From NCBI RefSeq assembly GCF_013030985.1, contig NZ_WPYP01000005.1, positions 1 through 64,000 on the forward strand: 64,000 nt of DNA. Direction: 5' to 3'. This stretch comes from Ruegeria arenilitoris. Lineage in GTDB: Bacteria > Pseudomonadota > Alphaproteobacteria > Rhodobacterales > Rhodobacteraceae. Within the stretch, counting starts at the first letter, position 1, and each line of letters opens with the position of its first letter. Below are positions 35,261 to 44,358 of the stretch, piece after piece. The notes beneath the pieces are model-generated. The model did no database searches. It worked only from the letters and a program-made list of their open reading frames with translations, and was not told the origin of the DNA. The translations under genes and the position numbers were made by a program.

Positions 35261-36391
35261 TCATCCATCCTTACTGGTCCGAAACCACGATTCCGGGTCC
35301 ACGGGGCTGTTATCCTGTCTTACCTCTATATAGAGCGTTTCTGACCGGTCAGTTCCAGTGCCATCACCGCTTGTTGACAAAATAGCGCCGATTTCGGGCG
35401 TTTCACCGGGCATCAGACCCACCGGAGTGCCCTCGGGGATCACCTGTCCGGTGTTGCCGTAAACCTCTTGAAGGCCCGAAAACACGAACAAAAGTCCGGG
35501 TTGGGGTTCAAGTATCACCAGATTCCCGAGATCCAGCAGTGGTCCGCGATAGCGAATGGTGGCGGCTGTCGGCGCGGTCACAATTGCGCGGGGACGCGTG
35601 CCCAGCACCACTCCGGGGCGTTTGACGCCTGCCGCATCCGTTTCCCCGGCGCGATTCAGCACGACACCCTGTACGGGCAAAGCGATCTCTCCCTTCCGGT
35701 CGGAGATATCAGCACTGGTTTCGGCAATTTCGCCTTCGGAGATTTCCGACAGACCGCTGGCAAACCCTTCCAGGGTCTCTGTGGACGAGATCAGGATCGC
35801 TGTGCGCACCGGGTCCTCGACAAAACGGCTGGGCAAATCGGTGCGGTCGGCGATGGCGGTGCTCAGCTGCGTGCGGGCGGTCTGGACGCCGGTCAGCCCT
35901 TCGGTCAGGGTTTCCGCCGCACTTTGTTGCAACTGCCGCAAGGTCTGCACCTCTTGCAGGTCATGGGCCAGGGCCTGCGCGCGGGCGTTGAGGCCCGGTG
36001 TGACCTCGGACAGCATCATTCCCGCCCGGGCTGACCCCAGCGGGCCCGACGGGTGCAGCATCAGAACCGGTGGTGAGGTTGTTTCAATCGTCTGCAACAC
36101 GCCCAGCAACTGCGCGATGTCCTTTTCGCGGGTGCGCAGTTCGACGGTCAGCTGCGCCTCGCGCGTGGCGGCGCGGCGCAGGCCTTCGCGCATGGCGGTC
36201 AGACCGGCCTCATAGGCCTGAATGGTTTCGGTCAGGGCGCGCACACGGTCGCGAGCGCTGTCGGCCTCGGTCAAGGCGACCGAGGCGTCCTCCAGCATCT
36301 GCGCCGCATTCAGCGCGGCTGTGGACGGGTCGGTCTGTGCATGGACCGGAGCCGCAAACAGCAGCGCCAGAACAAGCGCGCGAATGGTCAT
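35261..36391 (-). CDS. EnvC-like murein hydrolase activator (degenerate LytM/M23 domain)
   Basis: This 376-residue protein has a signal peptide (MTIRALVLALLFAAPVHAQ), a long coiled coil (about 25-225) and a C-terminal LytM domain (about 260-370, APTAATIRYRGPLLDLGNLV). The zinc-binding His residues of active M23 peptidases are not visible: the usual HxH region reads LLFVFSGLQE. This indicates an EnvC-type activator of amidases and not an enzyme. It lies in the gpmI-envC-ctpA operon. Its start overlaps the gpmI stop by 4 bases. Confidence 0.88.
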   Translation of the reverse strand: MTIRALVLALLFAAPVHAQTDPSTAALNAAQMLEDASVALTEADSARDRVRALTETIQAYEAGLTAMREGLRRAATREAQLTVELRTREKDIAQLLGVLQTIETTSPPVLMLHPSGPLGSARAGMMLSEVTPGLNARAQALAHDLQEVQTLRQLQQSAAETLTEGLTGVQTARTQLSTAIADRTDLPSRFVEDPVRTAILISSTETLEGFASGLSEISEGEIAETSADISDRKGEIALPVQGVVLNRAGETDAAGVKRPGVVLGTRPRAIVTAPTAATIRYRGPLLDLGNLVILEPQPGLLFVFSGLQEVYGNTGQVIPEGTPVGLMPGETPEIGAILSTSGDGTGTDRSETLYIEVRQDNSPVDPESWFRTSKDG

Positions 36392-37905
36392 GACAGCAGG
36401 CTCTTCCCGGTCATTTCCGGCGGCTGTTCCAGGCCCATCAGCTGCAACAGGGTCGGTGCGAGATCGGACAGGCGCCCGTTGCGCAGCGTCGCACCCTCGG
36501 GGCCGCCGACCAGTGCCACGGGGACCGGGTTCAGCGTATGCGCCGTGTGCGGCCCGCCGGTTTCCGGATCGACCATCATCTCACAGTTGCCGTGGTCGGC
36601 GGTCACGATCATCGCGCCGCCTGCCATTTCCAACGCGGCAACAACCTGCGCCAAACCCTGATCCACGGCCTCACAGGCCTTGATCGCCGCCTGCAGGTCG
36701 CCCGTGTGGCCGACCATGTCCGGGTTGGCATAGTTTGTGACGATCAGGTCGTATCCCGCCTCAATCGCCTCGACGAACTTGGCAGTCACTTCGGTCGAGG
36801 ACATTTCGGGCTGCAGATCATAGGTCGCCACTTTGGGCGATTTCGGCATGAATCGGTCCTCTCCCACCTCGGGCGTTTCCTTACCGCCGTTGAGGAAGAA
36901 GGTGACATGTGGATACTTCTCGGTCTCGGCAAGGCGGAATTGGCGCAGACCTTGTTTGGCGACCCACTCACCCAGCGTGTTCACGATGTCCCGTTTGGGA
37001 AACACGGTGGTCATATAGGCATTGTGACCGTCCGAGTATTCGACCATTCCCAACAGGGCAGACAGTTGTGGGCGCGGGCCGGTGTCGAAATCAGAGAAAT
37101 CCGGTTCACCAATCGCGCGCAGAATCTCGCGGGCGCGGTCAGCGCGGAAGTTGAGGCAGAAGACCCCGTCCCCGTCTTTCACACCGTTGAAGCCGTCCAG
37201 AACCGTGGGCACGATGAACTCATCGGTTTCCGACTGGTTGTAGGCGTGGTCAATCGCGCCATGAGCGGTCGCAGAGGTTCGGCCCTGCCCCTTGATCATT
37301 GCCTCATAAGCCTCGCTGACGCGTTCCCAGCGGTTGTCGCGGTCCATGGCAAAATAGCGCCCGCTGACGGTGACAAGGCGCGCGCCTTCGGGCAGGCGAT
37401 CTTCCAGCTCGGCGATATAGGTGAAGGCGGATTTCGGCGCCACGTCGCGGCCATCGGTGATCGCGTGCAGCGCGACGGGCACGCCCGCGTCGGTGATCGC
37501 CTTGGCCGCGGCAACGATATGGTTCAGGTGTCCATGCACACCGCCATCCGACACCAGCCCCATCAGATGCGCGGTGCCGCCCGCAGATTTTACCTTGGCA
37601 ATGAAATCCTGCAGGGCGTCGTTGTCGAAGAACGAGCCATCCTCGATTGCCAGATCAATCTGTCCCAGATCCATGGCCACAACACGGCCTGCGCCGATAT
37701 TGGTGTGACCGACCTCGGAATTGCCCATCTGCCCGCTGGGAAGACCCACATCCGGCCCGTGGGTGATCAGGGTCGCGTGCGGACCGTTGGCCATGATCGC
37801 GTCGAAGGTCGGCGTGTTGGCGAGATAAGGCGCGTTGGCCTTGGTGTCCTCGGACAGGCCCCAACCATCAAGAATGCACAGGACAACGGGTTTGGGGGCG
37901 GTCAT
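36388..37905 (-). CDS. gpmI: 2,3-bisphosphoglycerate-independent phosphoglycerate mutase
   Basis: The ATG at 37905 gives 505 residues, normal for the family. Recognisable blocks are VVLCILDGWGLSEDTKANAP (first metal Asp), LPSGQMGNSEVGHTNIGAG (phosphoserine Ser), HAITDGRDVAPKSA, and MIVTADHGNCEMM near the C-terminus. It interconverts 3- and 2-phosphoglycerate in glycolysis. It is followed by envC and ctpA in a conserved alphaproteobacterial order. Confidence 0.95.
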   Translation of the reverse strand: MTAPKPVVLCILDGWGLSEDTKANAPYLANTPTFDAIMANGPHATLITHGPDVGLPSGQMGNSEVGHTNIGAGRVVAMDLGQIDLAIEDGSFFDNDALQDFIAKVKSAGGTAHLMGLVSDGGVHGHLNHIVAAAKAITDAGVPVALHAITDGRDVAPKSAFTYIAELEDRLPEGARLVTVSGRYFAMDRDNRWERVSEAYEAMIKGQGRTSATAHGAIDHAYNQSETDEFIVPTVLDGFNGVKDGDGVFCLNFRADRAREILRAIGEPDFSDFDTGPRPQLSALLGMVEYSDGHNAYMTTVFPKRDIVNTLGEWVAKQGLRQFRLAETEKYPHVTFFLNGGKETPEVGEDRFMPKSPKVATYDLQPEMSSTEVTAKFVEAIEAGYDLIVTNYANPDMVGHTGDLQAAIKACEAVDQGLAQVVAALEMAGGAMIVTADHGNCEMMVDPETGGPHTAHTLNPVPVALVGGPEGATLRNGRLSDLAPTLLQLMGLEQPPEMTGKSLLS

Positions 37906-37993
37906 TTCGGCTCTCCGGATTTCTGCTCTTGGTTGGTCTTGTATCGTCTGACCTGCGTCGGGTGAACCGCCTTTTGGCGGCGTCCGAACAGAA

Positions 37994-39682
37994 TTAATGC
38001 CCGGAGGGTTTGTCCTTGCCGATATATTCAGCAAAAGGCCGTGCTTTGCGCCCCCGGTATTTGACGGTCAGATCCAGCGGAGCCTCGTTTTCGTCATAGA
38101 TCCCCAGGACAACCCCCCTGCCCCGGCTTTTCGTGCGCATCTCGATCAGTTGTTGTTCCGACCTGGTGGTGCGCTGCGACGGGCGGCGGGTCCAGGCAAA
38201 GAGGTGATCGTACATTTCCGCGATGACATCGGCGTGGTCGGTACTGTCGCCCAGATCGATCAGTTCATCCGGATCGTTTTCAAGATCGAACAGGATTGGA
38301 CGGTAACCACCTTCGCAATGGATCAGTTTCCATTTCTTGTTGGCGACCATGAACATCACCGCATCGCGGACGGACGCATTCAGCATGTCGGCGATGGGCG
38401 ATGCGGAGTAATCGTATTCGCAGATCACCACATCGCGCGGCGTTTCATCCTGCTGACCATGCAGGATCGGCAGCAGGGAATGCCCTTCGAGGATATGCGA
38501 GGCGACCTCTTCCCCGGCCACTTCCACAAAGGTCGGGGCGAGGTCGATGGATTCAACCAACGCATCACTGACCGTGCCGCGTGTTGCGTCTGCCTCGGGC
38601 GATGGGTCATAGATGATCAGAGGCACTTTGGTCGCGGCATCGTGGAAGAACGTCTTCTCTCCCATCCAATGATCGCCCAGAAAATCGCCGTGATCCGAGG
38701 TCAGCACGATCATCGTGTCCTCCATCCGGCCTGTTTTTTCCATCCAGTCGAACAGACGGCCCATCTGATCATCGGCCTGTTTGATCAGACCCATATAGGC
38801 GGGGATCACCGCCTCGCGCACGTCACGGCGCGAGAATGTCTGGCCGATTTTCGTATCCATGAACGCACGCAGAACCGGGTGAGCATTCTCACGCTCGGCC
38901 TCGGACCGGATCACCGGCAGCACGTGCTCGGGCCCGTACATCGAGGCATAGGGTTCCGGCACGATATAGGGCCAGTGCGGCTTGATAAAGCTCAGGTGAC
39001 AGCACCACGAAGCATCATGGCTTTCCATGAATTCGATGCCGCGACCAGTCAAATAGGGGGTTTCGCTGTCCTCTTCAGCGATATTTGCCGCCTCAGACGA
39101 GTTTTTCAGGAACCAGCCCGACAACACGTTGCCATCCGCATCCAGCCCGGAATTTGCAAAGTCGTGCCACGGGTTGTCACTCTCATAGCCTTTGTCGGTG
39201 AGGTACTTGTTGTATTTCTTCGCCCCGTCCGGGTCGTAGAACCCATCCGGGCCTTCGGGGCGCATCCCGTCGTCGCGTTCGTAAACATCGAACCCGCATT
39301 CCGCCACGCGGGCACCGATCAGGCTGTCGGGCTCCAGCCCCAGCCGCGCCATCCCCTCGGCATCCGCCTTCATATGGGTTTTGCCGACCAGCCAGCAGTC
39401 CATCCCCGCCTTGCGCAGATGATCGCCCATGGTGATCTCACCCACCTTCAGCGGGATGCCGTTCCAGGATGCGCCGTGGGAATGCACGTAGCGCCCGGTA
39501 TAGGTGGACATACGCGAACTGCCGCAGATGGGGGATTGGATATAGGCGCGATCAAACCGCACGCCCCGCGCGGCCAGACGGTCAATATTGGGGGTATCCA
39601 GATGCGGGTGGCCGTAACAGCTCAGGTAGTCCCAGCGCAGTTGGTCGAACATGATGAACAGGATGTTTTTGGCTTTGGCCAT
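37994..39682 (-). CDS. Sulfatase-superfamily hydrolase (alkaline phosphatase fold)
   Basis: The 562-residue protein starts MAKAKNILFIMFDQLRWDYL with metal ligand Asp13. The active-site motif is C53-G-S-S-R57 followed by MSTYTGR; compare the sulfatase consensus CxPSR...TGR, so Pro is replaced by Ser. Later metal-binding blocks include VLTSDHGDFLGDHWMGEK and KTHM. The closest functional groups are sulfatases and phosphonate monoester hydrolases/phosphodiesterases. No signal peptide is seen, which suggests a cytoplasmic enzyme. If Cys53 is converted to formylglycine, the maturation enzyme must be elsewhere. Substrate unknown. Confidence 0.8.
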   Translation of the reverse strand: MAKAKNILFIMFDQLRWDYLSCYGHPHLDTPNIDRLAARGVRFDRAYIQSPICGSSRMSTYTGRYVHSHGASWNGIPLKVGEITMGDHLRKAGMDCWLVGKTHMKADAEGMARLGLEPDSLIGARVAECGFDVYERDDGMRPEGPDGFYDPDGAKKYNKYLTDKGYESDNPWHDFANSGLDADGNVLSGWFLKNSSEAANIAEEDSETPYLTGRGIEFMESHDASWCCHLSFIKPHWPYIVPEPYASMYGPEHVLPVIRSEAERENAHPVLRAFMDTKIGQTFSRRDVREAVIPAYMGLIKQADDQMGRLFDWMEKTGRMEDTMIVLTSDHGDFLGDHWMGEKTFFHDAATKVPLIIYDPSPEADATRGTVSDALVESIDLAPTFVEVAGEEVASHILEGHSLLPILHGQQDETPRDVVICEYDYSASPIADMLNASVRDAVMFMVANKKWKLIHCEGGYRPILFDLENDPDELIDLGDSTDHADVIAEMYDHLFAWTRRPSQRTTRSEQQLIEMRTKSRGRGVVLGIYDENEAPLDLTVKYRGRKARPFAEYIGKDKPSGH

Positions 39683-39743
39683 GCGGTACCCCCGGTATTC
39701 AGGGACCTAGTTAGCCAATTCCCGGCCCGGGGCGAAGTGCTAA

Positions 39744-39986
39744 TTACGCTTCGGCCTGACGTTCCATCTGCTCCTGCATCTTCTTCGCGCGCTTGCACTG
39801 GAGCTTGTCGCGCAGCGGCGAGTTCGGATCGACGTCTTTCTGACAGACCACGCATTTATCCGCGCCCGAGATCGCATTCAGGCCACCACAGCTGCCCTTG
39901 ATGGTCTTGCCCATCAGCATCACACCCAGTGACATGCCCACCACAACGAGGGTCAGCAGAATGAAGGCCAGAATAAAGGTGCTCAT
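39744..39986 (-). CDS. nqrM: Na+-NQR maturation protein NqrM
   Basis: This is an 80-residue protein with one N-terminal membrane helix (STFILAFILLTLVVVGMSLG) and a four-Cys cytoplasmic part reading SCGGLNAISG then KCVVCQKDVD, the NqrM (DUF539) hallmark. NqrM is required for assembly of Na+-NQR, probably for iron delivery to the NqrD/E site. It follows apbE by 15 bases. The nqr structural genes lie 4.4 kb away on the same strand. Confidence 0.92.
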   Translation of the reverse strand: MSTFILAFILLTLVVVGMSLGVMLMGKTIKGSCGGLNAISGADKCVVCQKDVDPNSPLRDKLQCKRAKKMQEQMERQAEA

Positions 39987-40001
39987 CGTGGGTCCTACCG
40001 G

Positions 40002-41027
40002 TTAGTTGGTGCCAAGCGCGTCTTTGAACGCAGTGCTGTGAACGGTGATATAGGCTTCTTCGCCGCCTGTCACATCCCGCGAGATGAAATACACGGCAAG
40101 TTCATGCTTTTCGGCCAGCTCAAGGCCCTTTTCCTGACCCAAAGCCAGCATCGCGGTGGCCCAGGCATCCGCCATCATCGCGTTTTCGGCCAGAACGGTG
40201 ACCGAGGTCGTCCGGTGCGTGATCGGACGGCCCGTCGTCGGATCGATGATATGCGAATAGCGCACACCGTCCTGTTCGAAGAAATTCTTGTAATCGCCCG
40301 AGCTGGCCATACCCAGATCGCCCACCGATACGATCAGCTGCGGGGTTTGCGCACCGGCTTGCGGTTTTTCGATGCCGATGCGCCAAGTTTCGCCCTTGTC
40401 GTTCTGGCCCTTGGTGACCAGATCGCCGCCAATCTCGACCAGGTAATCCTCGATCCCCGCTTCGCGCAGGGTCTCGGCCACGGCGTCGATGCCATAGCCC
40501 TTGGCGATCGCAGACAGGTTGATTCCAACGCCGGGCTCGGATTTTGCCAGCTTGCCTGCCTCGGCATCCAGGGTCAGAAGCCGGGCTTGGCCGACACCGC
40601 TCAGCGCGGCCTCAATCTCGGCATCCGAGGGCACCGGGTCTTCCGGCGTGCGGGGGCCAAAGCCCCACAGCTCGATCAACGGGCCGAGGGTGACGTCAAA
40701 AATGCCGCCGGTTTTCTCATGCACTTCATTCGCGGCCGTCATCACTTGCGCGAACTCGGCGGATACGGGCATCGGATCGGTGCTGGTTGCGGCGGAAAAG
40801 GTCGAGACCTCGGAGTTCGGGTCCCAGTTCGACATCTTGGCGTTGACCTCGGCCAGAGTTTCCTGAACCGCAGCGGCCAGGGCATCCTCGTCCAGATCCT
40901 CGCCAATGGCGGTGATGTTGAACGTCGTGCCCATCGTTTCGCCCGACAGGCGAACCACTTCGGGCTCTTTGTCGAACAGGCAGCCGGACAGAAGTGTGGC
41001 AAAGGCCAGTACAGGCACAAGACGCAT
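40002..41027 (-). CDS. apbE: FAD:protein FMN transferase
   Basis: This 341-residue lipoprotein has a signal with lipobox (LLSGC, Cys16) and the ApbE fold. Conserved text includes SGETMGTTFNITAIG, GPLIELWGFGP, GVGINLSAIAKGYGIDAVAE, YLVEIGGDLVTKG and YSHIIDPTTGRPI. It attaches FMN to Thr in NqrB and NqrC, both encoded nearby with the target motifs. It is paired with nqrM. Confidence 0.95.
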   Translation of the reverse strand: MRLVPVLAFATLLSGCLFDKEPEVVRLSGETMGTTFNITAIGEDLDEDALAAAVQETLAEVNAKMSNWDPNSEVSTFSAATSTDPMPVSAEFAQVMTAANEVHEKTGGIFDVTLGPLIELWGFGPRTPEDPVPSDAEIEAALSGVGQARLLTLDAEAGKLAKSEPGVGINLSAIAKGYGIDAVAETLREAGIEDYLVEIGGDLVTKGQNDKGETWRIGIEKPQAGAQTPQLIVSVGDLGMASSGDYKNFFEQDGVRYSHIIDPTTGRPITHRTTSVTVLAENAMMADAWATAMLALGQEKGLELAEKHELAVYFISRDVTGGEEAYITVHSTAFKDALGTN

Positions 41028-41092
41028 GGGGTGGTCTCCGAAAATTCAGTGCCCGGCATATGCCAGCCACCCATGCCGGAGTCAAACCGGCG

Positions 41093-41278
41093 TCACAGCT
41101 TCAGCGGCAAAAAGCCCAGAACCAAAAGGCCGATCCCCGCGGGTACCCCGAACAGCCACGCCCGTTTCTGCCATCCCGGCGCCTGCTGTTTCCACGCCAT
41201 GCGGAAATTATGGCCGCACACGACCACCGCAAAGAAAATCAACGCGGCCACGGGTGGGGTAAGATACAGCTCGTTCAA
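41093..41278 (-). CDS. Small membrane protein, unknown function
   Basis: This 61-residue protein would begin with TTG, preceded by GGAGG 12 bases upstream. It has two hydrophobic segments (PPVAALIFFAVVVCGHNFRM and WLFGVPAGIGLLVLGFLPLK) joined by a Lys/Arg-rich loop, predicting a hairpin in the membrane. It lies just upstream of apbE-nqrM on the same strand (65-base gap). Function is unknown; a link to Nqr assembly is only positional. Confidence 0.5.
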   Translation of the reverse strand: MNELYLTPPVAALIFFAVVVCGHNFRMAWKQQAPGWQKRAWLFGVPAGIGLLVLGFLPLKL

Positions 41279-41402
41279 TGGCTTAAGGTTCCTCCGCTGG
41301 CGGGAGATTCCGCCGATCAGTGCAAATGCACCCTATACAGGTCGTTTAGCTGCGCTAAGGTGAAAGGGAAAGACTTTGCAATAACCATGAAGGAGATTGC
41401 CC

Positions 41403-41927
41403 ATGGCCCCAACCTCTTACCAATCGCCATCGCGTGGCGACAAGGCTGACAAGACCACGTACAGCCAATCGACCGAGTCGAACCTGTCGCACTCGCAGAC
41501 AACCGTGGCCAAGTTGCTGGAAGGTAAAGGGGATGCGGTGTTTTCGGTGCGCCCGAACGAGACGATCCATTCCGTGGTCAACACACTCAAGGAAAAGCGG
41601 ATTGGTGCGGTGCTGGTGACCGACCAGAATGGCACCTTGCAGGGCATCCTGTCCGAGCGCGACATCGTGCGGCGCATGGCGGACACGCCCGGCCAGACCC
41701 TGCCGCAGGCGGTCGAAGATCTGATGACGCACGAGGTCAAGACCTGCACGCCGGATGATTATCTGAACGACGTTCTGAAATCCATGACCGAAGGCCGGTT
41801 CCGCCACATGCCGGTTCTGTGCGACGGGAACCTGTGCGGCGTCATCACCATCGGCGACGTTGTGCATTTCCGCCTGGAAGAGCTGGAATACGAAGCGCTT
41901 CGGATGAAGCAGATGATCGTCGGCTAG
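41403..41927 (+). CDS. CBS domain-pair protein
   Basis: This is a 174-residue protein. A polar N-terminus (about 1-35) precedes two CBS motifs (about 40-95 and 105-160), with VTDQNGTLQGILSERDIVRR and LCDGNLCGVITIGDVVHFRL. The tail ends EALRMKQMIVG, as in many alphaproteobacterial stand-alone CBS proteins. Such proteins bind adenine nucleotides or act as redox or thioredoxin modulators; the ligand is not readable. AAGGAG precedes the ATG at good spacing. Confidence 0.88.
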   Translation: MAPTSYQSPSRGDKADKTTYSQSTESNLSHSQTTVAKLLEGKGDAVFSVRPNETIHSVVNTLKEKRIGAVLVTDQNGTLQGILSERDIVRRMADTPGQTLPQAVEDLMTHEVKTCTPDDYLNDVLKSMTEGRFRHMPVLCDGNLCGVITIGDVVHFRLEELEYEALRMKQMIVG

Positions 41928-42011
41928 GCGATTTTGCCCAGAATCCCCTTGACCTTGCCCCGGCGACAGTATCCCTGATGCGTCAAAGATTGCGTTAAGG
42001 TCGAGGGTTGC

Positions 42012-43025
42012 ATGAAACGGGTTCTTGTCACGGGCACGGCGGGATTTATCGGGTTCCATCTGGCAAAGCTGCTGCTGTCCGAGGGGTTCCGCGTGCATGG
42101 CTATGACGGGATGACGGACTATTATGACGTCACACTGAAACAGCGCCGTCACCAGATGCTGTTGCAGTCGCCGGGATTTTCCGCGACCGAGGACTTGCTG
42201 GAAAACCACGAACGCCTGATGCAGGTCGCCGATGAGTTCCAGCCCGAGGTAATCGTTCACCTCGCTGCGCAAGCCGGGGTCCGCTACAGCCTTGAAGACC
42301 CGCGCAGCTATGTCAGCTCGAACGTCGTGGGCACTTTCAACGTGATGGAGGTCGCCCGGCAGCATGAGGTCGCGCATCTTTTGATGGCTTCGACCTCCTC
42401 GGTTTATGGCGCCAACGAGGTCATGCCCTTTACCGAGGTGGAAAAGGCCGACACCCCCCTGACCATCTACGCCGCGACCAAAAAGGCGAATGAGGCGATG
42501 GGCCATTCCTATGCCCATCTGTGGAACCTGCCGACCACGATGTTCCGGTTCTTCACTGTCTATGGAACCTGGGGGCGGCCAGATCTGGCGTTGTACAAAT
42601 TCGTGGATGCCATCCTGGATGACCGTCCCATCGATATCTACAACCACGGCAACATGTATCGCGACTTTACCTATGTGGAGGACCTCGTGCGCGGGATCAG
42701 GTTGTTGATCGACGTTCCTCCGGTGCGTCCCGCCAATGCGGAAGAGATTGAGGAAGGCGACAGCCTGTCACCCGCGGCGCCGTGGCGTGTGGTCAATATC
42801 GGCAATGGCGACAAGGTACGGCTGATGGACTTTGTCGAGGCGATCGAAGAGGCGCTTGGGAAAAAGGCGATCCGCAACTACATGCCGATGCAGATGGGCG
42901 ACGTGCCTGCGACATGGGCCGACAACGACCTTCTGCAACGACTGACAGGCTATCGGCCGCAGACAGATTTCAAAGACGGGATTGCGCGATTTGTCGAATG
43001 GTTCCGCGACTATCATCAAAAGTGA
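42012..43025 (+). CDS. NAD-dependent epimerase (UDP-glucuronate 4-epimerase-like)
   Basis: The 337-residue SDR protein has an NAD-binding GTAGFIG near residue 7, the catalytic YAATKKANE (YxxxK) and [11 protein letters not shown]. The C-terminal half resembles UDP-glucuronate 4-epimerases of the LspL/CapI type ([23 protein letters not shown]). It would make UDP-galacturonate for surface polysaccharide. A nucleotide-sugar dehydrogenase follows within 15 bases, so the two form one operon for a nucleotide-sugar precursor. Confidence 0.9.
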   Translation: MKRVLVTGTAGFIGFHLAKLLLSEGFRVHGYDGMTDYYDVTLKQRRHQMLLQSPGFSATEDLLENHERLMQVADEFQPEVIVHLAAQAGVRYSLEDPRSYVSSNVVGTFNVMEVARQHEVAHLLMASTSSVYGANEVMPFTEVEKADTPLTIYAATKKANEAMGHSYAHLWNLPTTMFRFFTVYGTWGRPDLALYKFVDAILDDRPIDIYNHGNMYRDFTYVEDLVRGIRLLIDVPPVRPANAEEIEEGDSLSPAAPWRVVNIGNGDKVRLMDFVEAIEEALGKKAIRNYMPMQMGDVPATWADNDLLQRLTGYRPQTDFKDGIARFVEWFRDYHQK

Positions 43026-43039
43026 CCCGAGGGGCCGTA

Positions 43040-44323
43040 ATGCTTGAAACCAACCCGAATTCCCGTCGGATCGCTGTTATTGGCCTTGGGTATGTTGGCC
43101 TGCCGCTGGCCGTGGCCTTCGGCAAGATCGGCCCGGTTGTGGGCTTTGATATCAACCCGGACCGGATTGAAGCCCTGCGCAAAGGGCAGGATTCCACGCA
43201 AGAGGTTGAGCCCGAGGATCTGGCCGCAGCCTCCGGGTTGGTTTTCACGACCGACATGTCCGACTTGGCCAATTGCGACACCTTTATCGTGACGGTCCCT
43301 ACCCCGATCACAGAAGGCAGGCAGCCCGATTTGTCCCCCCTGCTCCGCGCCTCGGAAATGGTTGGCGGGTTGCTGAACCCCGGTGATCTGGTGATCTATG
43401 AATCCACCGTTTACCCTGGCGCGACCGAAGAGGATTGTGTGCCGGTTCTGGAACGCGCATCTGGCCTGACCTTCAACCGCGATTTCTTTGCCGGCTACAG
43501 CCCCGAGCGGATCAACCCGGGCGACAAGACCCACAGGATTTCCGATATCTGCAAGGTGACCTCCGGCTCAACCCCCGAGGTGGCCGATCTGGTGGATGCG
43601 CTCTACGCCCGGATCATCGCAGCGGGCACCCACAAGGCCGAAAGCATCCCCGTGGCCGAGGCCGCGAAGGTGATCGAGAACACGCAGCGTGATCTGAATA
43701 TCGCGCTGGTCAACGAACTGGCGATGATCTTTGGCCGTATGGATATCGACACTGACGCCGTTCTGCGGGCCGCTGGTACCAAATGGAACTTCCTGCCCTT
43801 TCGCCCCGGTCTGGTTGGCGGGCACTGTATTGGGGTCGATCCCTATTACCTGACCCACAAGGCCGAGGCTGTCGGTCACCACCCCCAGATCATTCTGGCC
43901 GGTCGGCGGTTGAATGACAGCATGGGCGGCTATGTGGTCTCGCAACTGGTCAAACGAATGATGCGCGACGGCATCCATGTGGGCGCGGCGCGGGTTTTGG
44001 TGATGGGGCTGACCTTCAAGGAAAACTGCCCGGACCTGCGCAATACGCGCGTCGTTGATATCATCGAAGAACTACAGGATTACGGCGTTACAGTGGACGT
44101 CTTTGACCCCCACGCCGACCCACGCGCTGCCCAGGCCGAATATGGAATCAAACTGATCGACGACCCTCAGAACGCCACCTATGACGCCGTGGTGCTGGCG
44201 GTGGCGCATCGGGAATTTCTGGACCTAGATCCTGCGCAAGTGCGCGCCTATGGCAAGGATCAGAGCGTTGTATTCGACGTCAAATCCTGTCTTCCCAAAG
44301 AGGCCAGCGATCTGCGCCTATAA
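43040..44323 (+). CDS. Nucleotide-sugar dehydrogenase (TviB/WbpA-like)
   Basis: The ATG at 43040, after a GAGGGG site, gives 427 residues. The NAD motif [15 protein letters not shown] starts near residue 13. The catalytic-Cys block reads [17 protein letters not shown], and the C-terminal domain has [19 protein letters not shown]. The family oxidises UDP-N-acetylhexosamines or UDP-glucose to the uronic acids. The PDLRNTRV and DPYYLT text points to the UDP-GlcNAc/GalNAc 6-dehydrogenase branch. Paired with the epimerase, it suggests a uronic acid for capsule or O-antigen. Confidence 0.9.
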   Translation: MLETNPNSRRIAVIGLGYVGLPLAVAFGKIGPVVGFDINPDRIEALRKGQDSTQEVEPEDLAAASGLVFTTDMSDLANCDTFIVTVPTPITEGRQPDLSPLLRASEMVGGLLNPGDLVIYESTVYPGATEEDCVPVLERASGLTFNRDFFAGYSPERINPGDKTHRISDICKVTSGSTPEVADLVDALYARIIAAGTHKAESIPVAEAAKVIENTQRDLNIALVNELAMIFGRMDIDTDAVLRAAGTKWNFLPFRPGLVGGHCIGVDPYYLTHKAEAVGHHPQIILAGRRLNDSMGGYVVSQLVKRMMRDGIHVGAARVLVMGLTFKENCPDLRNTRVVDIIEELQDYGVTVDVFDPHADPRAAQAEYGIKLIDDPQNATYDAVVLAVAHREFLDLDPAQVRAYGKDQSVVFDVKSCLPKEASDLRL

Positions 44324-44354
44324 AAAAACCGGCGCGTGATGCGCCGGTTTTTCG
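44322..44354. terminator. Bidirectional terminator between nucleotide-sugar operon and nqr operon
   Basis: A 10- to 12-bp stem (44326-44335 with 44341-44350, GTGAT loop) is flanked by an A-run and a T-run. It starts immediately after the dehydrogenase stop and ends 5 bases before the nqrF stop. Confidence 0.85.
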
Positions 44355-44358
44355 TTTC

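Noticed and set aside
35261-36391. Active M23 endopeptidase
   Set aside because: The zinc-binding His residues are not visible in the C-terminal LytM-like domain.
37997-39901. Long open frame antisense to the sulfatase-like gene (also similar ones at 6211-7740 and 10893-12443)
   Set aside because: GC-rich genes commonly leave the opposite strand open. These translations show no domain text, and the genes on the other strand are well supported.
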